Assembly: GCF_003589925.1 (NCBI RefSeq)
Contig: NZ_CP032382.1
Coordinates: 1,984,001 to 2,048,000 of the forward strand
Reading direction: 5' to 3'
Origin: Chryseolinea soli
Lineage (GTDB): Bacteria; Bacteroidota; Bacteroidia; Cytophagales; Cyclobacteriaceae
DNA: 64,000 bases
Shown: piece after piece, positions 35,938 through 44,646 of the stretch
Layout of the letters: each line of letters opens with the position of its first letter
Numbering within the stretch: the stretch's first letter is position 1
Position numbers and translations under genes: made by a program
Notes under the pieces: generated by a model
Database searches by the model: none
What the model was told of the DNA's origin: nothing
The model's input: only the letters and a program-made list of their open reading frames with translations

Positions 35938-38298
35938 TTACTTCGCCTTCAAATTCTTCTCGAACAATTTCAAAATACGCTTGTACTCATCGGTCCAACT
36001 GCTGGCTTCCACAAACCCATGATCTTCCATGGGATAAACGGCGAGTTCCCAATTGTCTTTCCCTAGTTCGATAAGACGCTGCGACAAACGCACGGCATCC
36101 TGGAAATGAACGTTCACATCGACCATGCCGTGGCAGATCAGCAACGCGCCCTTCAGCCCCTGCGCATGATACAGCGGCGAACTTTTTGCATAGGCGATGC
36201 TATCGCTTTGCGGGATGTTGAGAATGCTGCCGGTGTAGGGATGATTGTAGTGCGCCCAGTCGGTGACGGGCCGCAATGCCGCGCCGGCGGCAAACACATC
36301 GGGCGTGGTGAACATGGCCATGAGCGTGATGAAGCCACCATAGGAGCCTCCATAGATACCTATTCGCTTGGGATCGATCTGGTGTTGATCAACCAGGTAC
36401 CTCGCGCCATCGAGGTTGTCGGTCAGATCTTTTCCACCCATGTGGCGATAGATGCCGGTCCGCCAGTCGCGTCCATAACCGGCACTGGCGCGGTAGTCCA
36501 TATCCAACACCGTGTAGCCCAGATCGGCCAGTAAATTGTGGAACATGTATTCACGGTAATAGCTGCTCCACCACCTGTGGGCATTTTGAAGATAGCCCGC
36601 GCCGTGCACAAAGATGACGGCCGCGCCGTTGGGGGTTTTTGGCTTATACAGGCGCGCATAAATGTCTTTGGAGTCGCGCGCTTTGACGGTGATCAACTCA
36701 GGCTCGCGCCACGGATAAGATTTAAATTCGCTCGAAAGGGACTGGGTGATCTGTCGCTGTTTTGCACCCGGCTTGTTCTCCATGATGAAAAGCTCCCACG
36801 GTTTGTTGCTGTAGGAATAGCGGAAGGCAATGTTCTTCTCGTCGGGTGAAAGAAAAATTTCATGTGAGCCGGTGAGGGTTGTCAGTCGCTCGGTTTTTCC
36901 ACCAGTCACGGGCAAGCGATAGAGTTGTTTTTCACCGGGATGTACTTCATTCGTTACGACGTAAAACAATTTCTTACTGGCCGAGAGCCACACTTGTTGC
37001 ACTTCGAAGGCACCACTGGTGAGTGCCTTTTTGGTGCCCGTGGCAACGTCGATCGTGTAGAGGTGTAGAAAGCCGGTCTCTTCAGAGGTGTACCACAGTT
37101 GCTTGTTGTCGGCCAGCCAGCCCATGCCGAGGTTGCCAAAGCCGTTGCCACTGATCCAGGCTTCGTCGTGTTGATGACTCAAGGTGGTCAGCTTTTGGGT
37201 GGCAGGATCAAGCAAAGTGATCCAACGATCTTTGAAGTCGAGGGAGTTTATGGTCACCACACAATATTTTCCATCCTCCGACCACAGGGCGTTGCCCACA
37301 GTGACCGGCCGTGGCATAGCCTTGGCTTTTTTGTCAGCGTCGGATGTCTTTTTGGAAGGATAATCTTTTGTGTACTCCAGCGTGTCCGCTATCCCCGGCA
37401 GCGCATCCATTTTCACAAGTTGCGTGGTATCATGGGCGATGTCGTATATATAAAACTCACTGCTGCTCACCGGCGCACCCACTTTGGGGCGCGAGAAAAT
37501 TTCTTCCGTAAAGCCGGACACCGTCACGTAGTTCGGTACGATCGTGCTTTTGGGACCGGATGTTTTTGACACGCGATAGGTGATAAATTTTTCATCCGGG
37601 CTCAACATCAATAGATCCGCAGACTTGTCGTCGAGGTAGATCTTCTTGGGTCGCTTCGGCTGTGTGGCCTTTTGATTTTTTTGAGTGAGCTGTTGCTTGC
37701 GGTCGCGTTCCCTCAGCACATCGAAGTAGGCGAGTTGATCTTGATGCAACCACTTATCTTGGTCGGTATAGGATGGGGTGCTTTTCTTGCCTTCCTTGAA
37801 GTCAGTGAGCTGGGCAAATTCACCAGTGGCGATCGTCCAGCTAAAGAGGTTGGGGCCTGCATTGAACAGGATCTTTTTTTCATCGCCCGAAAAAGCAGGA
37901 GACGATTCCCGCTGCACGGTATTGGAGATCTGCGCGATCTTGGCGGTGGCGACAGTATAGAGAAAAACATCGCCGTTCTTTTCATAGACATAAACGGTGT
38001 AGGCCTTGTTGAAGATCCCATTGCGCGAGGGCAGGGTCATCTGCGCCTTGGCAGGAACCATCACCGGTGTAGGGTTTTGGAGGGTTACTGAATACAGGGA
38101 GTCGGCGATCGCGTTTTCCGGGTTCCAGTTAAAGTAAACGGTCTTGCTGTCGGGCGACCAGGAAACGTTACTGGGCGACACCCCGATCCACTTGGGATCA
38201 CGCATTATTTTTTCAACGGTTAGTTTGTCCAGCACGGATTGGGCATGCGTGCAGAGTGCACTCCAGAGGAGCAAGGTCAGGCAGGTTAGGCGGTACAT
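35938..38298 (-). CDS. S9 family prolyl oligopeptidase / dipeptidyl peptidase IV-like
   Basis: 786 residues from the ATG at 38296-38298, chosen because MYRLTCLTLLLWSALCTHAQ is a signal peptide. Residues about 30-530 are the DPP-IV-type beta-propeller with many SPDSK/SPDEK blades (WSPDSKTVYF, LSPDEKFITY, LSPDEKNIAFRY). The alpha/beta-hydrolase domain has the nucleophile S652 in GIYGGSYGGF, the catalytic Asp in GMVDVNVHF and H760 in EDHGF. It cleaves peptides after proline or alanine in the periplasm or at the surface. It converges on the SNF2 gene and shares its terminator. Confidence 0.92.
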   Translation of the reverse strand: MYRLTCLTLLLWSALCTHAQSVLDKLTVEKIMRDPKWIGVSPSNVSWSPDSKTVYFNWNPENAIADSLYSVTLQNPTPVMVPAKAQMTLPSRNGIFNKAYTVYVYEKNGDVFLYTVATAKIAQISNTVQRESSPAFSGDEKKILFNAGPNLFSWTIATGEFAQLTDFKEGKKSTPSYTDQDKWLHQDQLAYFDVLRERDRKQQLTQKNQKATQPKRPKKIYLDDKSADLLMLSPDEKFITYRVSKTSGPKSTIVPNYVTVSGFTEEIFSRPKVGAPVSSSEFYIYDIAHDTTQLVKMDALPGIADTLEYTKDYPSKKTSDADKKAKAMPRPVTVGNALWSEDGKYCVVTINSLDFKDRWITLLDPATQKLTTLSHQHDEAWISGNGFGNLGMGWLADNKQLWYTSEETGFLHLYTIDVATGTKKALTSGAFEVQQVWLSASKKLFYVVTNEVHPGEKQLYRLPVTGGKTERLTTLTGSHEIFLSPDEKNIAFRYSYSNKPWELFIMENKPGAKQRQITQSLSSEFKSYPWREPELITVKARDSKDIYARLYKPKTPNGAAVIFVHGAGYLQNAHRWWSSYYREYMFHNLLADLGYTVLDMDYRASAGYGRDWRTGIYRHMGGKDLTDNLDGARYLVDQHQIDPKRIGIYGGSYGGFITLMAMFTTPDVFAAGAALRPVTDWAHYNHPYTGSILNIPQSDSIAYAKSSPLYHAQGLKGALLICHGMVDVNVHFQDAVRLSQRLIELGKDNWELAVYPMEDHGFVEASSWTDEYKRILKLFEKNLKAK

Positions 38299-38360
38299 GA
38301 AGAAAAATATTTTTGACAAGATACTGTAAAGGAATATTTTCAAGTCTAATTTTTACAGGA

Positions 38361-38864
38361 ATGTCACACGTCATCATCCGCCCCATTACCCCGAAAGACA
38401 ACCAAGCCATGGCTTCTGTTATACGAACGGTCATGCCCGAGTTTGGCGCGGGCGGCGCAGGCTTTGCCATCCACGACAACGAGGTGGACAACATGGCCGC
38501 CGCCTATTCGCAGCTGCGAACGGCTTACTTTGTTTGTGAAGTGGATGGGGTCGTTGTTGGCGGGGGAGGCATCGCGCCCCTGGCCGGTGGCGAGGAAGAT
38601 ACCTGCGAATTAAAGAAGATGTATTTCCTTTCTTCAGGCCGCGGACTTGGGTTGGGCCAGCGGGTGTTGGAAGCGTGTTTGCTGGCGGCGGGACGATCGG
38701 ATTTCCGATACTGTTATCTGGAGACCTTCAACACCATGAAGAGCGCCATGAAACTCTATGAAAGGAATGGGTTTGTTAAAATTCCGGGGCCCTTGGGGAA
38801 TACGGGACACTTTGCTTGCGATACGTTTTATCAACTGGATTTGAAGGCCAGGCAGATCGCTTGA
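38361..38864 (+). CDS. GNAT family N-acetyltransferase
   Basis: 167 residues from the ATG at 38361 (the frame is open 16 codons further, but MSHVIIRPITPKDNQAM is the natural GNAT start). The fold is visible: VDGVVVGGGGIAPL (beta strands 2-3), ELKKMYFLSSGRGLGLGQRVLEACL with the Q/RxxGxG/A acetyl-CoA loop, and YLETFNTMKSAMKLYERNGF at the end. The acceptor is unknown; the wording resembles the small-molecule or amino-acid acetyltransferases. It is divergent from the S9 gene and convergent with the M20 amidohydrolase. Confidence 0.86.
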   Translation: MSHVIIRPITPKDNQAMASVIRTVMPEFGAGGAGFAIHDNEVDNMAAAYSQLRTAYFVCEVDGVVVGGGGIAPLAGGEEDTCELKKMYFLSSGRGLGLGQRVLEACLLAAGRSDFRYCYLETFNTMKSAMKLYERNGFVKIPGPLGNTGHFACDTFYQLDLKARQIA

Positions 38865-38877
38865 CGGGTAACAAATA

Positions 38878-38917
38878 AAAAAGTCGGACGCAAGGAATGT
38901 ACTGCGTCCGACTTTTT
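38878..38917. terminator. Strong bidirectional terminator
   Basis: A perfect 15-base stem (AAAAAGTCGGACGCA at 38878-38892 with its complement at 38903-38917) separates the convergent GNAT and M20 amidohydrolase genes and carries T tracts in both directions. Confidence 0.9.
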
Positions 38918-38931
38918 ATGTTATGGTTTAA

Positions 38932-40254
38932 TTATTTTTTAGACGACACGCTGGCGGGCATGTACATATAATCCAACGTAACATCCAGCATGGCTTTCAA
39001 CCCGGTGAGCATGCCGCGTTCGTCGATCATGAAATCGGGTGTGTGGTGAGCAGGCACTTTGCTGGGATCCTGATCCGGAGGCATAGCCCCGACGAAGAAA
39101 AAGAATCCGGGCACTTTCTTTTGATAGAATGCAAAATCTTCCGCTCCGGTCACGGCATTGATACGCGCCACATTTTCGGCACCGGCCGCCTTTTGCAAGC
39201 TGGCCACCATGCGCTCGGTGAGCGGAATGTCATTGTAGGTAACCGGCGTTTTGTTTTCGATCGTCACCTCGGCTGTAGCGCCTGCGCTCTCGGCAATTTT
39301 GGTGGCGGTCAGTCTGATTTTTTCGTGGATCTTTTTCTGCATGTCTTCATCCAAGGTGCGGATGGTGCCGGCCAGTTGGGCTTCTTCGGGAATGATATTT
39401 TCGCGAACACCCGCTTGAAATTTTCCCACCGTGATCACCGCGGCTTCTTTCGTCAATTCGGTTTGACGGCTGACGATGGTTTGCAGCCCTAAAATAATCT
39501 GCGATCCCACCACGATGGGATCGATACCCATCCAGGGTGCTGCACCGTGTGATTGTCTGCCTTTAATATTGATATAAAACCAATCCGACGCTGCCATCAT
39601 CCCGGCGGGGCGATATGTGATTCTTCCCAGGGGAGAGATCGATTGAATGTGCATCCCGAACACCACATCCACTTTCGGATTTTCGAGCACACCTTCCTGG
39701 ACCATCAGGTTGGCACCGCCCGTGAGACCCGGCAGCGAACCTTCTTCGGCAGGCTGGAAAATAAATTTGACGGTACCTTTCAGATCATTTTTGTTTTTGG
39801 CAAGGATCTCGGCCACGGCCATGAGTATGGCCACATGCGTATCGTGTCCGCAAGCATGCATCACGCCGACTTCGGTGCCGTTGAGCATGGCTTTTTCTTT
39901 GGAGGCAAAGGGAAGGCTATTGCGTTCAATGACCGGCAATGCGTCCATGTCCGCCCGCAAGGCAATGACCGGCCCAGGTTTACCGCCCTTCAACAGGCCC
40001 ACTACGCCGGTCTTGGCCACACCGGTTTGTACTTCGATGCCCAGCTTTTTCAGGTGCTCGGCTACATAAGCGGCGGTCTTCACTTCCTGGTCCGACAGCT
40101 CCGGGTATTGGTGAAAGTGGCGGCGCCACTCAATAACTTTGGGCTCAAGTTGTTTGGCTTGTTCATCTATTTTAGCTTGCAGCTTAGGGTTTACCTGCGC
40201 AATCGATGCAAACACGATGAGGCTGCCCATGAGGCAGAAAAAAACTTTCTTCAT
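38932..40254 (-). CDS. M20D-type amidohydrolase (hippurate hydrolase-like)
   Basis: 440 residues from the ATG at 40252-40254, where MKKVFFCLMGSLIVFASIAQ forms a signal peptide; 54 more codons upstream are open but not signal-like. The M20D metal site is present: RRHFHQYPELS, ALRADMDALPV, GVMHACGHDTHVA (Cys and His ligands), QPAEEG and the C-terminal GAEDFAFY. Members hydrolyse N-acyl amino acids, hippurate or indole-acetyl-amino acids. The signal peptide points to an exported enzyme. It is divergent from the Rieske gene over 67 bases. Confidence 0.9.
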   Translation of the reverse strand: MKKVFFCLMGSLIVFASIAQVNPKLQAKIDEQAKQLEPKVIEWRRHFHQYPELSDQEVKTAAYVAEHLKKLGIEVQTGVAKTGVVGLLKGGKPGPVIALRADMDALPVIERNSLPFASKEKAMLNGTEVGVMHACGHDTHVAILMAVAEILAKNKNDLKGTVKFIFQPAEEGSLPGLTGGANLMVQEGVLENPKVDVVFGMHIQSISPLGRITYRPAGMMAASDWFYINIKGRQSHGAAPWMGIDPIVVGSQIILGLQTIVSRQTELTKEAAVITVGKFQAGVRENIIPEEAQLAGTIRTLDEDMQKKIHEKIRLTATKIAESAGATAEVTIENKTPVTYNDIPLTERMVASLQKAAGAENVARINAVTGAEDFAFYQKKVPGFFFFVGAMPPDQDPSKVPAHHTPDFMIDERGMLTGLKAMLDVTLDYMYMPASVSSKK

Positions 40255-40321
40255 AGGTTTTTGTATGATTAACGAAGGAAACAATATAGAGATTAAAGCC
40301 AACCAGACAAACCGATAATGT

Positions 40322-40642
40322 ATGGAGTGGATCAAAATATTTGCTGGAGAAGACATCGCCCGGGAGCAGTTAAAAGAAGATAAGCCGCGCCTGCTGGTGG
40401 TGAATGGTCGCCGCATTTGCCTGGCGCGACACGGCGGAAAATTCTTTGCCGTTCAGGACGCCTGCACCCACAACGGCGAATCGCTCAGCAAAGGACAAGT
40501 GAACTACCTGGGTGAGATCGTCTGCCCCTGGCACAACTACCGTTTTGCCCTCGACAACGGCAAAGCCTGTGACTCGTCTTGCCGCGATCTGGCCACCTAT
40601 CCGTTGAAATGGGATGAGGGTGGTTTTTTTATCGGTATGTGA
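40322..40642 (+). CDS. Rieske [2Fe-2S] ferredoxin
   Basis: 106 residues, one Rieske domain. The cluster ligands are C48 and H50 (DACTHNGESL) and C68 and H71 (IVCPWHNYRF). It resembles the small electron-transfer Rieske proteins and the NirD subunit of nitrite reductase, but no oxygenase or nitrite reductase gene is next to it, so it is probably a stand-alone electron carrier. Cytosolic, without a signal peptide. It is followed at 54 bases by a secreted protein of unknown function. Confidence 0.9.
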   Translation: MEWIKIFAGEDIAREQLKEDKPRLLVVNGRRICLARHGGKFFAVQDACTHNGESLSKGQVNYLGEIVCPWHNYRFALDNGKACDSSCRDLATYPLKWDEGGFFIGM

Positions 40643-40695
40643 AAATAGATTAATCCGTATTTTCGTTTCCAAATACATTGACTGGCCAACCGAAC

Positions 40696-41706
40696 ATGCA
40701 TCGACCCACAAGGATACTTTTTTTTAGCCTCATCACTTTCCTGCTTTCCGCGCCCGCTATTGCCCAACGCGTGGTGACGCCAAAAGAATGGATCGAGCAA
40801 ATGAACCTGAAAGCGGGTTTGCCCGCAAAACTGTTGAGCACCCGGAGCGTTGTTTTCTATGATTACTCCCTGACGGAAAAAAATCTCCTCGATGTACAGC
40901 AAATGCTGCAGCGTACCGGTGTTGACGGCGTTGCCTATTTTGAGCTGGACATGCTCATGGCCAGCAAAGACATCACAAAGGCTTTCGCCGATTATTTCAC
41001 GAAACGCGAAATGACCAACATCGTGTTTGTGGAACGCGACGAAACCAACTACCGCGTCACCGTGACGGCCTTCAACGAGAAAGAAACCGTCGTCGACCCT
41101 GGTCAAGCCGCATGGTCGGAATCCAACAGTGTCTTGCTGGAAGCTTTGAAAGCCCTCTATCGGACGGCGGCCACTCAACAGAAAAAACAAAACCTGCTCA
41201 TCAACGACACGCCCGAAACGGGCCTCGCCATCAATCCCATCCTGGGCAAGCGAAATGAATTCTATGCCCCCGATCTCAAGGTCGACCCCCTCTCCGTACA
41301 AAAAACGGGCGATGCAGCCATCGATGCAGAACTGGAGGCCATCTTCACGGCTAACTACCCGTTAAAATTTAAAATGACCGAGCCCAATCTCACGGAAAAA
41401 GAGATGCGCAAACAGGGACTGCTCTATGTGCTCTGCGTGGTGCACGCCCGCGGCTCCGTGGCCAAAGAGCTTCTGGGCTATGACATGAGCAAATCCGAAA
41501 GCGCCCTGGTTTCCGTGACGTACCCCGAAACAACGCAACAGCTAAAGAATATCCCCTCCAACACCACCATCTTCAAATTCTACTTCAAACACATCGACTC
41601 TGGAAACGCCTTCTTTGGCACCAAATGGGACGCGGACATCACCTGGCAACAAGCCCTCCTCAACCAGATCCGCGGCATGAAAGCCGAGCTCCGCATCAAC
41701 AATTGA
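40696..41706 (+). CDS. Exported protein of unknown function
   Basis: 336 residues from the ATG at 40696 (a TTG six codons upstream is less likely). A signal peptide (MHRPTRILFFSLITFLLSAPAIA) is followed by two alpha/beta segments, one around DGVAYFELDMLMASKDITKAFADYF and one near the end (FKFYFKHIDSGNAFFGTKWDADITWQQALLNQI). The last segment, with FGTKWDAD and WQQAL, looks like a conserved block, but I cannot name the family. No catalytic motif or membrane helix other than the signal is evident. It may be a periplasmic partner of an envelope process. Confidence 0.65.
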   Translation: MHRPTRILFFSLITFLLSAPAIAQRVVTPKEWIEQMNLKAGLPAKLLSTRSVVFYDYSLTEKNLLDVQQMLQRTGVDGVAYFELDMLMASKDITKAFADYFTKREMTNIVFVERDETNYRVTVTAFNEKETVVDPGQAAWSESNSVLLEALKALYRTAATQQKKQNLLINDTPETGLAINPILGKRNEFYAPDLKVDPLSVQKTGDAAIDAELEAIFTANYPLKFKMTEPNLTEKEMRKQGLLYVLCVVHARGSVAKELLGYDMSKSESALVSVTYPETTQQLKNIPSNTTIFKFYFKHIDSGNAFFGTKWDADITWQQALLNQIRGMKAELRINN

Positions 41707-41828
41707 TCGTCGCGTTTTCCGGGGACTTTACGAAACCGAAAATTTTCTTTTTCCTCCTGACATAGGGCTGACACGGGTGGATCGTTACTTCACACCAAAG
41801 CAACGCATCACCCTAACCCAAAAGGAAA

Positions 41829-42200
41829 ATGTACACCCCCGAATTCTTTGACCGCCTCTGCCGTGTGCTCCACGAAGTGATCCCCCAGTTCAACGAGCGC
41901 CGCTTCATCTTCCGCATCTTCAACACCGAGTGGCCGGACCTCGCCCTAAAGCAACGCACGCACCAGGTGACCATGGCCTTGCACGAGGCTCTCCCCAAAG
42001 AATTTCCCGCCGCCGCAAAAATGATCGATGCCATTGCCCTGCGCTTGCGCCAACAAAAAGAAAATGAACGCTACTATCCCTTCATGTTTCTGGTGGAATA
42101 CCTGGAACGCTATGGCCAACACCATCTCGAAGAGGTGTCGCGGAAGGCAATATCTTTCAAAACAAAAGAGGCTGCCCCACAAAGAGCAGCCTCGGCTTAG
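41829..42200 (+). pseudogene. Truncated AlkD-like DNA alkylation repair gene (probable remnant)
   Basis: 123 codons. Residues 1 to about 105 resemble the N-terminal HEAT-repeat region of the AlkD-like DNA alkylation repair family: FNERRFIFRIF, then LALKQRTHQVTMALHEALPKEFPAA, then FLVEYLERYGQHHLEE. Family members continue for about 250 further residues, starting with a (T/S)-(A/S)-EF-(A/S)-IRP(F/L) block; here the reading frame instead runs into the terminator of the convergent TonB-receptor gene and stops. The last 13 or so codons are read from that hairpin. This suggests a deletion removed the 3' two-thirds. A short natural variant is also possible. The catalytic part would be lost in either case. 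Confidence 0.5.
42161..42193 (-). terminator. Terminator of the TonB-receptor gene, inside the facing ORF
   Basis: On the minus strand, GAGGCTGC/GCAGCCTC arms (42168-42175 and 42186-42193) are followed by TTTTGTTTT. It lies 25 bases past the TonB-receptor stop and within the last codons of the AlkD-like frame. Confidence 0.82.
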
Positions 42201-42217
42201 TTTAGGATAATTGTTTT

Positions 42218-44314
42218 TTAGTTAAGATGAAAAGCCGCACCCACAGCATACACCCCACCGATCTGATCGGTGCCATAATATTCCCGCGCATGGCTATTCA
42301 GAATGTTGCGTCCATTCACAAACACGTTGAACTTCTGCGTGATGTTATAGGCTGCCTTCAAGTTCACCAACACCTTACCGGAAATGTTCCCCACCGCACT
42401 GTTGTCTAAAGGACTGTCGCCGCCATACTGGCGTTGCGAAGAGAAGCAATAACCATTCAAATTGAAATTGAATTTATTGTTCGGCCTGAAGTTCACGAAA
42501 TATCCACCGTATACCGCAGGCGTGCTCTTGTGGTCGCTGTCGCTATACGTAGTGGTCGCTGTGTAGCTGGCCGGCAAGTCTTCTGTTGTTGTCTTTTGAT
42601 AGGTGACAAAGGGTTTGATTTGCCATTTTGCAGTCGGAACAACATTGAGCGACAGCGTGGCACCGGTTTGCTTTGCCACCGTGGGCACATTCGCGAAGCC
42701 CGATGTGATGGCGCTCGTAGTGATGATGGCCGAAAAGTTCTCTGCTTTTTGCTGGAACACATCAATGTCGAGTTGCAGGGTCTTCGAGAATTGCGTGCGA
42801 TAGCCCAACTCGATCATGCTGATGCGGAAAAGATTAAGATCCTGGTTACCCACGCGCGAAGCATTAACCGTTACGCCGGGAGCAACCTGTACAGGTATCT
42901 GTATGTTCAAATAGTTGTTACCAATAAAAGAGCCGCTGTTGGACCGGGTCACGGCCGCACGGATCAGGTTGTTTGCGTTCAGACTATACGTGGCGGCAAA
43001 TTCATAGGCCAAATAAGCGTCGTTGGGCACGGAGAATTTGTCGACGCGAACAGCGGCGATCACGCGAAGGTCCTTCACAGGCTTGATATCGGTGCGCAAG
43101 TAACCCGACGTGGTGTTGATGATCACCGTCTCGCCGTTCAGGTAAGCGCCGGTTTGTGCGTTGAAGTAATCCTTGTCGTTGTAGTTTGCATTCTGGTAGT
43201 TGATACCGGGAACGATCGTGGCCACGCTGCCAATCTTGAATTCATACTCCGCTTCTGCGTTGGTGGTAACATAGTCGTATTTGCCGGGTGACGTGCCATA
43301 ATTCAGGTCATCGGTACCTTTGATGACCGACGTGCGCACATGCAAGCCGTAAAGATGAGCTGCAAGATTGGCGTACTGGCTTTGTGACGTATTGAAAGTG
43401 AACGGCGTGTTGTTACCACCGATAAAGTTCTTTTGAACGTCGGATTCCTGCAAGCCAAGCGTGAGGTCGAACGAAACTTTCTCGCTGGTCTTGTAGTTCA
43501 GGAAAGCGTTTGCTCCCCATTTGTTCAGGGCGCGATCGGGGTGAGGATATTGTTTTTCAGAATTGCTGGTGAGCGTTTGAATGGGAACGAACTCCTGCGT
43601 GTTGTCATTGTAATACAGGTCATCGAAGCGCTTGCGATTTTGATAATTCGTCGAAAGCGTATAATTGAACTTTTCGCTTACCTTTTTTCCAAACGAACCA
43701 TTGGCAATGAATGTAGAGGGCGTTGCTGCCTGAACAGAGGCGTTAGCATACGTCTTGGCATCCTTGTTCGCTCTTTTGGTAATGATGTTGATCACACCTG
43801 TTACGGCATTGGGACCAAACAACGGCGAAGAAGGACCACGAACGACTTCGATGCGATCGACGTCGTTGATGTCTACCGGCAGCGCTTCCCAGGACGTTCC
43901 TCCCAGGTTGTTGTTGAACACCGGGCGGTTGTCGATCATGACCAGCGTGGCCAGGTTTGATTTTTGGTATTCGGTATTGTGACGAAGAACGTTGTCAAAT
44001 CCACGGATGTGAATGTCATAGACACCGTTGGTTTCTTCGCGCACGATCACACCAGGAGCCAGACGCAGCGCCTCCATGATGCTGGTGGAACCCGCCTTGT
44101 CGATATCGGCGCGGGTGATGGTATAGCTGGAGAGGGGAGCATCAAACAACGTTTCGTTTTTCTTGGAGGCTGAGTTGATCGGAACATTCATCAGGTCCTC
44201 CAACGACATTTCATAAAGGTCTTCTTCTGTGGGTTCCTGCTCCTGGGCATAGGACGGAACGTACACACCAAGCAGGAGCATGCCTGCGAGTGGCAAGGTA
44301 AACTTAAGGGACAT
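42218..44314 (-). CDS. TonB-dependent outer-membrane receptor
   Basis: 698 residues. A signal peptide (MSLKFTLPLAGMLLLGVYVPSYAQ) is followed directly by a plug domain (TITRADIDKAGSTSIMEALRLAPGV, IRGFDN, DRIEVVRGPSSPLFGPNAVTGVINIITK) and a 22-stranded barrel ending in VYAVGAAFHLN with a terminal aromatic. It lacks the CarboxypepD-like N-terminal extension of SusC proteins and has no SusD partner, so it is a classic siderophore/cobalamin-type receptor rather than a glycan system. The ligand is unknown. A promoter with TAnnTTTG lies upstream, and a palindrome that may be an operator lies just beyond it. Confidence 0.92.
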   Translation of the reverse strand: MSLKFTLPLAGMLLLGVYVPSYAQEQEPTEEDLYEMSLEDLMNVPINSASKKNETLFDAPLSSYTITRADIDKAGSTSIMEALRLAPGVIVREETNGVYDIHIRGFDNVLRHNTEYQKSNLATLVMIDNRPVFNNNLGGTSWEALPVDINDVDRIEVVRGPSSPLFGPNAVTGVINIITKRANKDAKTYANASVQAATPSTFIANGSFGKKVSEKFNYTLSTNYQNRKRFDDLYYNDNTQEFVPIQTLTSNSEKQYPHPDRALNKWGANAFLNYKTSEKVSFDLTLGLQESDVQKNFIGGNNTPFTFNTSQSQYANLAAHLYGLHVRTSVIKGTDDLNYGTSPGKYDYVTTNAEAEYEFKIGSVATIVPGINYQNANYNDKDYFNAQTGAYLNGETVIINTTSGYLRTDIKPVKDLRVIAAVRVDKFSVPNDAYLAYEFAATYSLNANNLIRAAVTRSNSGSFIGNNYLNIQIPVQVAPGVTVNASRVGNQDLNLFRISMIELGYRTQFSKTLQLDIDVFQQKAENFSAIITTSAITSGFANVPTVAKQTGATLSLNVVPTAKWQIKPFVTYQKTTTEDLPASYTATTTYSDSDHKSTPAVYGGYFVNFRPNNKFNFNLNGYCFSSQRQYGGDSPLDNSAVGNISGKVLVNLKAAYNITQKFNVFVNGRNILNSHAREYYGTDQIGGVYAVGAAFHLN

Positions 44315-44344
44315 AAAAGAGTTTTTTGTTTAATTAAGGGCGGA

Positions 44345-44380
44345 CAAAAGTAGGGCGGCGCGCGGCGGCAGTTTGTCAAA
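44345..44380 (-). promoter_or_regulatory. Candidate promoter of the TonB-receptor gene
   Basis: On the minus strand a TTTG at 44377-44380 is followed, 24 bases later, by TACTTTTG at 44345-44352, matching TAnnTTTG. The spacing is slightly longer than usual. The start codon is about 30 bases downstream of the -7 box. Confidence 0.5.
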
Positions 44381-44417
44381 AAGGTCAGCCAACCTTACAC
44401 TCACTTGATTATCAGCA

Positions 44418-44435
44418 GGGTTGTACAAACAACCC
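44418..44435. promoter_or_regulatory. Perfect inverted repeat upstream of the TonB-receptor promoter
   Basis: GGGTTGTACAAACAACCC has 7-base arms (44418-44424 and 44429-44435) around a 4-base centre. It sits about 40 bases upstream of the -33 box on the minus strand, in the gap between the divergent receptor and TfoX-like genes, and has no T tract, so an operator is more likely than a terminator. Confidence 0.4.
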
Positions 44436-44646
44436 AATAAAATTTGGTGATCCCAAGCGACTAAAAAGTAGGTTAAAAGGCCCTCGCAAACGAGATAATT
44501 AAGCGAACGCGAAAAATCCATCCGGGGATCGTCTGGGATGAACGGTGCGTTATAAAGCGGATTTTATTTAGATTTTTTATTGAAAATAGGTTGTGCAGCG
44601 ACATTTTCGGGGGTCAATGTCATCTAACAGAAAAATTCACGATAGC

